From Bacteroidales bacterium UBA5621 (GTDB lineage Bacteria > Bacteroidota > Bacteroidia > Bacteroidales > VadinHA17): a DNA stretch of 5,513 bases. Of this stretch, positions 1 through 5,142 are shown one piece after another. Under the pieces are notes generated by a model. The model had not been told where the DNA came from. It made no database searches and was given only the letters and a program-made list of their open reading frames with translations. The DNA lies in contig DIKJ01000040.1 in NCBI GenBank assembly GCA_002424525.1, forward strand, positions 1 through 5,513. Direction: 5' to 3'. Made by a program: the position numbers and the translations under genes. Position 1 is the stretch's first letter, and each line of letters begins with the position of its first letter.

Positions 1-645
1 GAACTTCAGAAGAAATACGCCGGACTGATCGATGAGAATATATCTCAGAGCGACCAGTTCAACAGGATGCTGAAGGCAAAATCAGATGAACTGAATAACA
101 AGGAAGCATTACTCTCGGAAAGGGAAAAAACCCTTGTGGAGATGCAGAAGATCATTGCAAAACAGGATTCCATTACAAGGCAGCTGAACAGTGCCCTGCG
201 CAACGCATTGCTGGGCTTTGCTTCTGATGAATTGTCAATAGAGATAAAGAACGGCAAAGTTTATGTTTCAATGTCGGATAAGCTGCTGTTCAAATCAGGC
301 AGTGCCGCGGTGGAAACAAAGGGTGTTGAAGCCCTGAAGGTTCTTGGTGACGTGCTTAACAAAAATCCCGATATCGACATCCTTGTTGAGGGGCATACGG
401 ATAACGTGCCAATCAGGACCTCTGTATACAGGGACAACTGGGATCTGAGTGTGGCCAGAGCAACATCCATTGTAAGGATACTGACTTCCGATTATAAGGT
501 CATACCTACCCGTCTTACAGCTTCGGGTAAAGGGGAGTATTACCCCAGGGGAGGCAACGAAACCGCGGAAGGCAGGGCCATTAACAGGAGAACTGAAATA
601 ATACTTTCTCCCAAACTGGAAGAAATCATGCAGTTAATAAATTGA
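1..645 (+). CDS. OmpA/MotB-family peptidoglycan-binding protein, C-terminal part (5' end outside window)
   Basis: The reading frame is open from base 1, so the true start lies upstream; 214 residues are visible. Residues 1-70 are charged, heptad-like and rich in Glu, Lys, Leu and Gln, which suggests a coiled coil. Residues about 80-205 form an OmpA C-terminal domain: a strand around KVYVSMSDKLLFKSGSA, then VEGHTDN at 129-135, NWDLSVARA at 146-154 and the NRRTEI signature at 195-200. In this family the Asp and Arg residues of these motifs bind diaminopimelate of peptidoglycan, so the protein probably anchors the outer membrane to the cell wall from the periplasm. Any signal peptide would lie outside the window. 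A 6-bp inverted repeat (TTGAAT/ATTCAA, 642-658) overlaps the stop codon. Nothing links the gene functionally to the hydrogenase locus downstream. The domain call is firm; the full architecture is unknown. Confidence 0.93.
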   Translation, partial: ELQKKYAGLIDENISQSDQFNRMLKAKSDELNNKEALLSEREKTLVEMQKIIAKQDSITRQLNSALRNALLGFASDELSIEIKNGKVYVSMSDKLLFKSGSAAVETKGVEALKVLGDVLNKNPDIDILVEGHTDNVPIRTSVYRDNWDLSVARATSIVRILTSDYKVIPTRLTASGKGEYYPRGGNETAEGRAINRRTEIILSPKLEEIMQLIN

Positions 646-655
646 ATGCCTTATT

Positions 656-748
656 CAAGTTGCCAGGTGCTGCCTGCCCGACTTCCAATCAACTAGCAAC
701 TATTACCCGCCAAAGCAATAGCGACGGTGGGCAGTAACCAGTAACTTG
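656..748. repeat. Imperfect inverted repeat with degenerate AGTTGCC/CAACTAG-type units in the 646-787 spacer
   Basis: The left arm at 656-674 (CAAGTTGCCAGGTGCTGCC) pairs imperfectly with the right arm at 730-748 (GGCAGTAACCAGTAACTTG), leaving a loop of about 55 bases. CAAGTT, GGT and CTGCC match; the rest is mismatched or bulged. The loop and right flank also carry short units such as CAACTAGCAACTA and CAGTAACCAGTAACTTGCAACT. These resemble the degenerate heptamer-like repeats found between genes in many Bacteroidales genomes (recollection, not checked). There is no T-run, so it is not a clear intrinsic terminator. It is probably repeat debris or a folding element between two transcription units. 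Confidence 0.4.
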
Positions 749-787
749 CAACTCAGGTTATCTAATATCTGACCTTATTAATACTTC

Positions 788-1264
788 GTGAAGAAAACAG
801 GAAAAATCCTGATCCTCGGGATGGGTAATGACATCCTTACGGATGATGGTATAGGTCCCAGGCTCGTCCGCGACCTGGCTAAAATGAAAGTCAGCCCCCT
901 TGTGAGGTTTGAAGTTGCCTGCTGCGGCGGACTTGAGATAATGGAATATATCAAAGGCTACAGCAAGGTGGTCTTCATTGATGCTATCCGGACGGTTGAC
1001 GGGAACCCGGGAGAAGTATATAATTTTGACCTTTCCGGTTTCCGTGAGACTTCCCATTTATCTAATCTTCATGACATTAACTTTCTTACGGCCTTAAAAC
1101 TGGGAAAAAATCTGGATCTGGACCTGCCTTCCGATCTGCATATCATTGCCGTGGAGATCGTGGAGGATATGGAATTCGGCGAAGAGTTCTCCGCACCGGT
1201 CAAAAAACAGTACCCCCGGATCCTTGAAAAGGTATACTCTGTTATGAAAGAGATCACCGGGTAA
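788..1264 (+). CDS. [NiFe]-hydrogenase maturation endopeptidase (HybD/HycI/HoxW family)
   Basis: This 158-residue cytoplasmic protease of the M52 family cuts the C-terminal extension from a [NiFe]-hydrogenase large subunit once nickel is in place. The family fingerprint is at the N-terminus: GMGNDILTDDGIG at residues 11-23. By alignment from memory with E. coli HybD (ligands Glu16, Asp62, His93), the nickel-sensing ligands here are D20, D65 (in FIDAI) and H95 (in LHDINFL). Length is normal for the family. The start is GTG at 788: an in-frame TAA sits at 779-781, and the next ATG (821) would remove the GMGN loop. No Shine-Dalgarno is visible. Its likely substrate is MvhA, about 2.4 kb downstream, which keeps a cleavable tail after DPCFSCATH. 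A receiver gene and 252 bp separate it from that operon, so co-transcription is uncertain. The family call is firm; the substrate is inferred from proximity. Confidence 0.93.
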   Translation: MKKTGKILILGMGNDILTDDGIGPRLVRDLAKMKVSPLVRFEVACCGGLEIMEYIKGYSKVVFIDAIRTVDGNPGEVYNFDLSGFRETSHLSNLHDINFLTALKLGKNLDLDLPSDLHIIAVEIVEDMEFGEEFSAPVKKQYPRILEKVYSVMKEITG

Positions 1265-1293
1265 GGATCAGGAATCACCGGGCATAGATCAGC
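1252..1293. repeat. Degenerate 21-bp tandem duplication spanning the protease stop codon
   Basis: Bases 1252-1272 and 1273-1293 align without gaps at 16 of 21 positions, sharing ATCACCGGG and GATCAG. The first copy includes the final ITG codons and TAA stop of the endopeptidase gene. The second lies just outside it and would encode a similar ITG if read through. It looks like a small replication-slippage duplication at the 3' end. The rest of the 1265-1516 spacer is AT-rich, and I see no convincing promoter, terminator or small gene in it. Confidence 0.5.
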
Positions 1294-1502
1294 TTAAACT
1301 GAAGAGATCTGCATTCAGCTGTTGCCAGAGCAAGATCCGCAATCAAAGTCACTATTTTTCTTTGGTGCATTATGTCGTTGTTTGTCCATTTCTTCGTAAT
1401 TTTATATAGAAAAGTGTTGTCCTTATTATCGAAGTTTTTGTTATTACTTGTATATCTGTATTTAACAGACGTGAAAAATACCGGTCAATTAATATTTAAT
1501 TT

Positions 1503-1508
1503 GGAGGA
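1503..1508 (+). promoter_or_regulatory. Strong Shine-Dalgarno for the response regulator
   Basis: GGAGGA lies 8 bases before the ATG at 1517. It is the only textbook ribosome binding site in the window: mvhD, mvhG, the HdrA-like gene and the GTG-started protease have none, and mvhA has at most a weak AGAAGAAAA. It fixes the start codon of the receiver gene. Confidence 0.8.
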
Positions 1509-1516
1509 ACCTGCGA

Positions 1517-1948
1517 ATGAATGAAAAATCAAAAATTCTGATCATCGAGGACGATGCTGACCTCGTTGCTGCAATAACTAAAATACTTGAGATCAAAGGG
1601 TACATTGCTAAAAGTGCTTATGATCCCGAAGAAGGCTGGGAGAAACTTAAACATGAAAAACCTGATCTGATCATACTCGATGTTATGTTCGGGAGCAAAG
1701 GTGAATCAAAAGGCTTCGATTTCGCTCAGCAGATCAGATCCGACGAAAAGTTTTCTGATATCCCCATACTTATGCTGACAGCGATAAACACCGAAAAGCC
1801 CTTCTTTAACTTCTCACCCGAAACTGACGGTGAATTCCTGCCTGTTGATTCGTTTATTGATAAGCCTGTTCAGACGGAGACCCTGTTTCTTAAAGTAGAG
1901 GAACTCCTGAAACAGAAGGTCAGTAAATGGCATAATTGGCCAAAATAA
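1517..1948 (+). CDS. Stand-alone response regulator receiver protein
   Basis: This 143-residue protein is a single CheY-like receiver domain with no DNA-binding or enzymatic output domain. The phosphorylation site is complete: acidic pocket E11-D12-D13, phospho-acceptor D55 in LIILDVMFG, switch T88 in LMLTAIN and K116 in FIDKPV. Two loops are longer than in CheY: one after beta-3 (FGSKGESKGFDFA, 58-70) and one after beta-4 (residues 91-113, containing FFNFSPETDGEFLPVDSF). The last helix ends the protein. It is presumably phosphorylated by an unlinked histidine kinase and passes the signal on by protein-protein contact, because it cannot bind DNA in the usual way. It sits between the hydrogenase endopeptidase and the mvhDGA operon, which suggests a role in controlling the hydrogenase; that role is an inference. 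No kinase gene is in the window. Confidence 0.92.
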   Translation: MNEKSKILIIEDDADLVAAITKILEIKGYIAKSAYDPEEGWEKLKHEKPDLIILDVMFGSKGESKGFDFAQQIRSDEKFSDIPILMLTAINTEKPFFNFSPETDGEFLPVDSFIDKPVQTETLFLKVEELLKQKVSKWHNWPK

Positions 1949-1979
1949 GAACAATATATCATTTTTATTATTTATTTCT

Positions 1980-2004
1980 GCCGGAAAACAAATTGATCAC
2001 CGGC
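1980..2004 (+). terminator. Weak hairpin after the response regulator, possible terminator
   Basis: GCCGG (1980-1984) and CCGGC (2000-2004) form a perfect 5-bp GC stem with a 15-base AT-rich loop, 32 bases after the receiver stop codon. A short TTTT follows at 2014-2017, but not directly after the stem. The loop is long and the stem short, so termination here is only a possibility. Confidence 0.2.
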
Positions 2005-2018
2005 CACTCTCTGTTTTC

Positions 2019-2055
2019 GCTTAATCCCATTGTGTGGCAATATCAGTGATTAAGC
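2019..2055. repeat. Nested inverted repeat upstream of mvhD
   Basis: GCTTAATC (2019-2026) is exactly complementary to GATTAAGC (2048-2055). Inside its loop, ATTG (2029-2032) and CAAT (2038-2041) form a second 4-bp stem around TGTGG. No T-run follows, so this is not a standard terminator. It could be a protein-binding dyad or an RNA structure in read-through transcripts from the receiver gene. Confidence 0.4.
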
Positions 2056-2088
2056 ATTCAAATTATTCTAATCAGAATTCAAATCAGG
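2056..2088. repeat. Three short tandem direct repeats, ATTCWAAT type
   Basis: ATTCAAATT (2056), ATTCTAATCAGA (2065) and ATTCAAATCAGG (2077) run head to tail. The second and third are 12 bp apart and match at 10 of 11 bases over ATTCWAATCAG; the first is a 9-bp partial copy exactly 21 bp, about two helical turns, before the third. Repeats with this phasing are typical of sites for multimeric regulators. They lie upstream of the CRP/FNR-type site of the mvh operon. Confidence 0.4.
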
Positions 2089-2099
2089 ATATTATTTAT

Positions 2100-2115
2100 T
2101 GTGACTATTTTCACA
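2100..2115. promoter_or_regulatory. CRP/FNR-family type operator, TGTGA-N6-TCACA
   Basis: TGTGA (2100-2104), six bases (CTATTT) and TCACA (2111-2115) make a perfect two-fold match to the E. coli CRP half-site arrangement. In Bacteroidota and sulfate reducers, other CRP/FNR-family factors such as HcpR-like regulators are reported to use similar sites (recollection, not checked). The site is 107 bp before the mvhD ATG. If the promoter proposed at 2144-2172 is correct, it would be centred about 70 bp upstream of the transcription start, a usual activator position. The regulator itself is not encoded in this window. Confidence 0.6.
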
Positions 2116-2140
2116 TTAATAATAAATTTATTATTAATGT
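2113..2140. repeat. Perfect 28-bp AT-rich palindrome upstream of mvhD
   Basis: The left half ACATTAATAATAAA (2113-2126) is followed without any spacer by its exact reverse complement (2127-2140), so all 14 base pairs match. The first three bases are shared with the TCACA half of the CRP/FNR-type site. It contains only two G:C-type positions (C2114, G2139). A perfect spacerless dyad this long is a candidate operator for a dimeric or tetrameric repressor, or a cruciform-forming element. Confidence 0.65.
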
Positions 2141-2143
2141 TAG

Positions 2144-2172
2144 TTGCTTATATTATTTAATTTGTATATTTA
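2144..2172 (+). promoter_or_regulatory. Candidate Bacteroidota-type promoter for mvhDGA
   Basis: TTG at 2144-2146 could be the -33 element, and TATATTTA at 2165-2172 matches the Bacteroidota -7 consensus TAnnTTTG at all but the last base, with an 18-bp spacer. Transcription would start near 2178-2180, about 42 bp before the mvhD ATG. The surroundings are very AT-rich, so chance matches are easy; TTAATTTG at 2157-2164 is an alternative -7 match with a poor partner. Confidence 0.3.
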
Positions 2173-2221
2173 ATGCCGTACTATACACAACCAGGTTCTT
2201 TACTATTTTAAAATCAATCTT

Positions 2222-2647
2222 ATGGAATTCAAACCACGGATTGTGGCATTCCTTTGTAACTGGTGTTCATACACGGGCGCCGATCTGGCGGGAACATCAA
2301 GGATGGAATACAAGGCTAATGTAAGGGCAATAAGGGTAATGTGTTCAGGTCGTATTGAACCCACCTTTGTATTAAAGGCATTCATTAATGGTGCTGACGG
2401 TGTCCTGGTCTGTGGCTGTCACCCGGGTGACTGCCACTACCAGGAGGGAAATTACCGATGCCTCCGCAGGTTCCTGCTTCTGCAGAAGTATACAAAACAG
2501 ATGGGCCTTGAAACCGAACGCCTTAAGCTCGAATGGATCAGCGCAAGCGAGGGCAAGCAGTTTGCCGAGCTTGTCAACAGCTTTACGGAAACGATCACTG
2601 AACTCGGACCATGTAAAATCAAAGAAACCATGAAGGTTTTAATGTAA
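2222..2647 (+). CDS. mvhD: MvhD: [2Fe-2S] adaptor subunit of group 3c [NiFe] hydrogenase / HdrA partner
   Basis: This 141-residue cytoplasmic protein is the MvhD family (F420-non-reducing hydrogenase iron-sulfur subunit D), which carries electrons from MvhG to HdrA. The family cysteine pattern is intact: C12 and C15 in FLCNWCSY, C41 in RVMCSGR, C64, C66 and C71 in VLVCGCHPGDCHY, and C80 in GNYRC. The motif order and the total length of about 140 residues are typical, and it is not fused to HdrA as in some bacteria. ATG 2222 places the conserved CNWC at its normal distance from the N-terminus; no Shine-Dalgarno is seen. It is the first gene of the operon, 16 bp before mvhG, in the D-G-A order also known from methanogens. 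It is preceded by a 273-bp spacer full of possible operator elements. Which cysteines bind the cluster is not settled from sequence alone. Confidence 0.95.
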   Translation: MEFKPRIVAFLCNWCSYTGADLAGTSRMEYKANVRAIRVMCSGRIEPTFVLKAFINGADGVLVCGCHPGDCHYQEGNYRCLRRFLLLQKYTKQMGLETERLKLEWISASEGKQFAELVNSFTETITELGPCKIKETMKVLM

Positions 2648-2663
2648 CGTTAAATCTTATAGC

Positions 2664-3638
2664 ATGGAAGAATCAAAACCAAAACTGAAACTTGCCATTT
2701 ACTGGGCTTCTGCCTGCGGGGGTTGCTGTGTATCTGTTCTGGATGTCCACGAGAAGCTTTTTGATGTTATTGCTGCTGCCGATCTTGTTTTCTGGCCCAT
2801 TGCCCTGGACATAAAATACAAGGATGTCGAAGGTATGCCCGATAAACATATTGATCTGACACTTTTCAACGGAGCGGTCAGGAACAGCGAAAACGAGCAT
2901 ATGGCAAAACTCCTGCGGGCAAAAAGCAAAATCCTCGTAGCTTATGGCAGCTGCTCACATCTTGGAGGGATCCCCGGACTCGCCAACTTTTCGACAAAGG
3001 AGGAACTGCTCCGCAGAGTTTTCATAGAAACTGAATCTGTCATAAACCCCGATAAAGTACTCCCGCTTCCTGAATATGAAGTTAAGGAAGGGATCCTTAA
3101 CCTACCGGAGTTTTATAATGATGTCCGTTCCCTCTCCCAGGTAACTGAAGTGGATTATTTTATCCCGGGATGTCCTCCCCAGACCGAAAGATTACTGGAG
3201 GTGTTTACTGCTATCGTGACTGGCGCCGAACTTCCTCCAAAAGGTTCTGTGATTGGTGCAGATATAAAGACCCAGTGTGATGAATGTATCAGAAATAAGT
3301 CCGAAAACAAACGCATTAAGAAATTTTACCGTCCCTGGGAGATTGAAGATGACGGGGTATCCTGCTTCATGGAGCAGGGTGTGATTTGTATGGGACCTGC
3401 AACAAGGGCAGGGTGCGGCTACCGCTGCATAAAAGGTAATGCCCCGTGCCGTGGCTGTTACGGGCCCCCGCCGGGTGTAGCGGATCCCGGAGCTAAAATG
3501 ATGTCAGCCATCGCCGGCATTATTGATGAAAAGGAGCCTGAAGAGATTAGAAGGGTCCTTGAGGACGTGGTTGATCCTGCCGGATCATTTTACCGTTTCA
3601 GCCTGCCTGTTTCATTAATCAGAAGAAAACTAGTATGA
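2664..3638 (+). CDS. mvhG: MvhG: small (electron-transfer) subunit of group 3c [NiFe] hydrogenase
   Basis: This 324-residue small subunit passes electrons from the Ni-Fe site in MvhA through three Fe-S clusters to MvhD. The N-terminal module holds the proximal cluster ligands: C18 and C21 in SACGGCC, C97 in GSCSHLGG and C170 in PGCPP. The C-terminal half carries ferredoxin-like cysteines: C205 and C208 (CDECIR), C234, C242, C251 and C255 (CFMEQGVICMGPATRAGCGYRC, split here for reading), and C262 and C265 (CRGCYGPPPG). These fit the medial and distal clusters. There is no twin-arginine signal peptide and no C-terminal membrane anchor, so the enzyme is cytoplasmic, as expected for group 3. Its final codons overlap the mvhA start by 4 bp (ATGA), implying translational coupling. 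The F420-hydrogenase small subunit FrhG is a related alternative, but the MvhD neighbour favours MvhG. Confidence 0.95.
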   Translation: MEESKPKLKLAIYWASACGGCCVSVLDVHEKLFDVIAAADLVFWPIALDIKYKDVEGMPDKHIDLTLFNGAVRNSENEHMAKLLRAKSKILVAYGSCSHLGGIPGLANFSTKEELLRRVFIETESVINPDKVLPLPEYEVKEGILNLPEFYNDVRSLSQVTEVDYFIPGCPPQTERLLEVFTAIVTGAELPPKGSVIGADIKTQCDECIRNKSENKRIKKFYRPWEIEDDGVSCFMEQGVICMGPATRAGCGYRCIKGNAPCRGCYGPPPGVADPGAKMMSAIAGIIDEKEPEEIRRVLEDVVDPAGSFYRFSLPVSLIRRKLV

Positions 3639-5098
3639 AAAGGATCACTATAGACCCTATAACCCGTCTTGAGGGTCATGGTAAAATTGAGATTTTCCTG
3701 AACAATGAGGGGGAAGTAAATAATGTATATTTTCAGGTCCCGGAATTACGTGGCTTTGAAAAATTCTGTGAAGGAAGACCGGTGGAAGAACTTCCGGCTA
3801 TCGTCGCAAAAATCTGCGGGGTCTGTCCGGGATGTCATCATATGGCATCGGGCAAAGCCGTCGATGCCGTTTTTGGAGTCGATCCGCCACCCACAGCCAA
3901 GAAGCTGAGGGAACTCTTCTACATGGCTCATTTCGTTCATAGCCACACAGCTCATTTTTATGCTCTTGCTGCCCCCGACTTCGTTGTCGGGCCATATGCG
4001 CCGCCAACGAAAAGAAATATAATAGGGGTGATCGAAAAGGTCGGTAAGGAGATAGGGACCGAAGTAATTAAACAGCGCCGTATTGCACAGGAGATCCAGG
4101 CTTTGCTTGGCGGGCATCAGACTTTTGTGGTTATGAATATCCCCGGGGGTGTCAGAAGAGGACTCTCAGAAACTGAACGGGACGATATTGTTGAGAAAGG
4201 AAAAGGGTTTATCGGATTTGCACAATTCACACTTAAGATCTTCGAAGACTTTGTGCTGAAGAACAACGAATACGTCGATCTGATCCTCAACGGACCATAT
4301 TCCCTGAAGCTTCATTCCATGGGACTTGTAGATGAAAATAACAAGGTAAATTTTTATAACGGCAAAGTAAGGGTGGTTGATACCGAAGGGAAGGAACTGT
4401 GTAAATATTCTCCTCCCGAATATCTGGATCATATTGCCGAGCATGTCGAGCCATGGAGCTATCTGAAGTTCCCGTTCCTTAAGAAAATCGGATGGACGGG
4501 GTTTATCGACGGACAGAGTTCAGGTGTTTATCACGCTACTCCGTTATCGAGACTGAATGCCGCCGACGGGATGGCATCCCCCCTGGCACAAAAGGAGTAT
4601 GATCGTATGTACAGCACCCTCGGGGGAAAACCTGTTCATGCAACACTGGCCATGCACTGGGCAAGACTTATTGAGTTGCTGTATTCAGCTGAACGCCTCC
4701 TGGAACTTGCAGAGGACCCTGATATAACAGGCAAGGAACTGCGGGCACAGCTTGGTGCTATTCCGGGTGAGGGTGTCGGGATCGTTGAAGCCCAGAGGGG
4801 CACCCTGACCCATCATTACCGGACCGATGAAAAAGGTATTGTAACTAAAGTCAATATCATTGTAGGAACGACTAACAATAATGCAGCTATTTGCATGTCG
4901 ATAAAAAAAGCCGCCGAGGGATTTATCAAAAAAGATGTTGAGGTGTCGGATGGCATCCTGAACCTGATCGAGATGGCTTTCAGGGCCTATGATCCGTGCT
5001 TCTCGTGCGCCACACACTGTTTCCCCGGAGAAATGCCCATGATCCTTGAAATCCGGGAAGCAAATGGTGAATTACTTCAGCGACTGGTAAGAGATTAG
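3635..5098 (+). CDS. mvhA: MvhA: catalytic large subunit of group 3c [NiFe] hydrogenase
   Basis: This 487-residue protein binds the Ni-Fe(CN)2CO site that splits or makes H2 in the cytoplasm. The four metal-binding cysteines are present: C61 and C64 in KICGVCPGCHH, and C455 and C458 in DPCFSCATH. Other landmarks are DPITRLEGHG (residues 7-16, with the conserved Glu E13), RGFE (39-42), WARLIELL with R344, and RGTLTHHY with R388. The tail after H461 is 26 residues starting CFPGEMPM, the peptide normally removed by a maturation endopeptidase such as the one at 788-1264. Oddities: K59 where the L1 motif usually has Arg; GGHQTFVVMNIPGG (159-172), where His-Pro is more usual than F164-V165; Q387 where APRG normally has Pro; and an extra Cys at C67. 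Frame and length are intact, so it looks functional. It overlaps mvhG and is followed after 44 bp by the HdrA-like gene. Confidence 0.95.
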   Translation: MKRITIDPITRLEGHGKIEIFLNNEGEVNNVYFQVPELRGFEKFCEGRPVEELPAIVAKICGVCPGCHHMASGKAVDAVFGVDPPPTAKKLRELFYMAHFVHSHTAHFYALAAPDFVVGPYAPPTKRNIIGVIEKVGKEIGTEVIKQRRIAQEIQALLGGHQTFVVMNIPGGVRRGLSETERDDIVEKGKGFIGFAQFTLKIFEDFVLKNNEYVDLILNGPYSLKLHSMGLVDENNKVNFYNGKVRVVDTEGKELCKYSPPEYLDHIAEHVEPWSYLKFPFLKKIGWTGFIDGQSSGVYHATPLSRLNAADGMASPLAQKEYDRMYSTLGGKPVHATLAMHWARLIELLYSAERLLELAEDPDITGKELRAQLGAIPGEGVGIVEAQRGTLTHHYRTDEKGIVTKVNIIVGTTNNNAAICMSIKKAAEGFIKKDVEVSDGILNLIEMAFRAYDPCFSCATHCFPGEMPMILEIREANGELLQRLVRD

Positions 5099-5142
5099 AT
5101 AATTGTGACAGCAAGTTTGTTTAAATTCTTAATAAAGCAGTT

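Noticed and set aside
642..658. 6-bp inverted repeat TTGAAT/ATTCAA at the ompA-like stop codon as a terminator
   Set aside because: The stem is short and AT-rich and no T-run follows, so it would be too weak to terminate transcription.
758..1057. 99-codon minus-strand open frame over the endopeptidase gene
   Set aside because: It is antisense to a gene with intact family motifs, and no independent evidence supports it.
1435..1466. TTTTTG ... TATTTAAC as a promoter of the response regulator
   Set aside because: The downstream element matches neither the Bacteroidota TAnnTTTG nor a spaced sigma-70 -10 well enough in such AT-rich DNA.
2034..2324. 96-codon + strand open frame covering the spacer and the mvhD start
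   Set aside because: It overlaps the well-supported mvhD in another frame, its composition follows the AT-rich repeats, and it has no recognisable domain or ribosome binding site.
3635..3638. The mvhG/mvhA overlap as a frameshift or sequencing error
   Set aside because: Both proteins end and begin at the positions expected for their families; an ATGA overlap is normal translational coupling.
3746..4117. 123-codon minus-strand open frame inside mvhA
   Set aside because: It lies wholly within a clear [NiFe] large-subunit gene and shows no domain; it is an antisense shadow.
4685..5017. 110-codon minus-strand open frame at the 3' end of mvhA
   Set aside because: It is the complement of conserved large-subunit sequence, including the DPCFSCATH region.
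5103..5109. TTGTGAC before the HdrA-like gene as a second CRP/FNR-type site
   Set aside because: Only one half-site is present; no TCACA follows at the right spacing.
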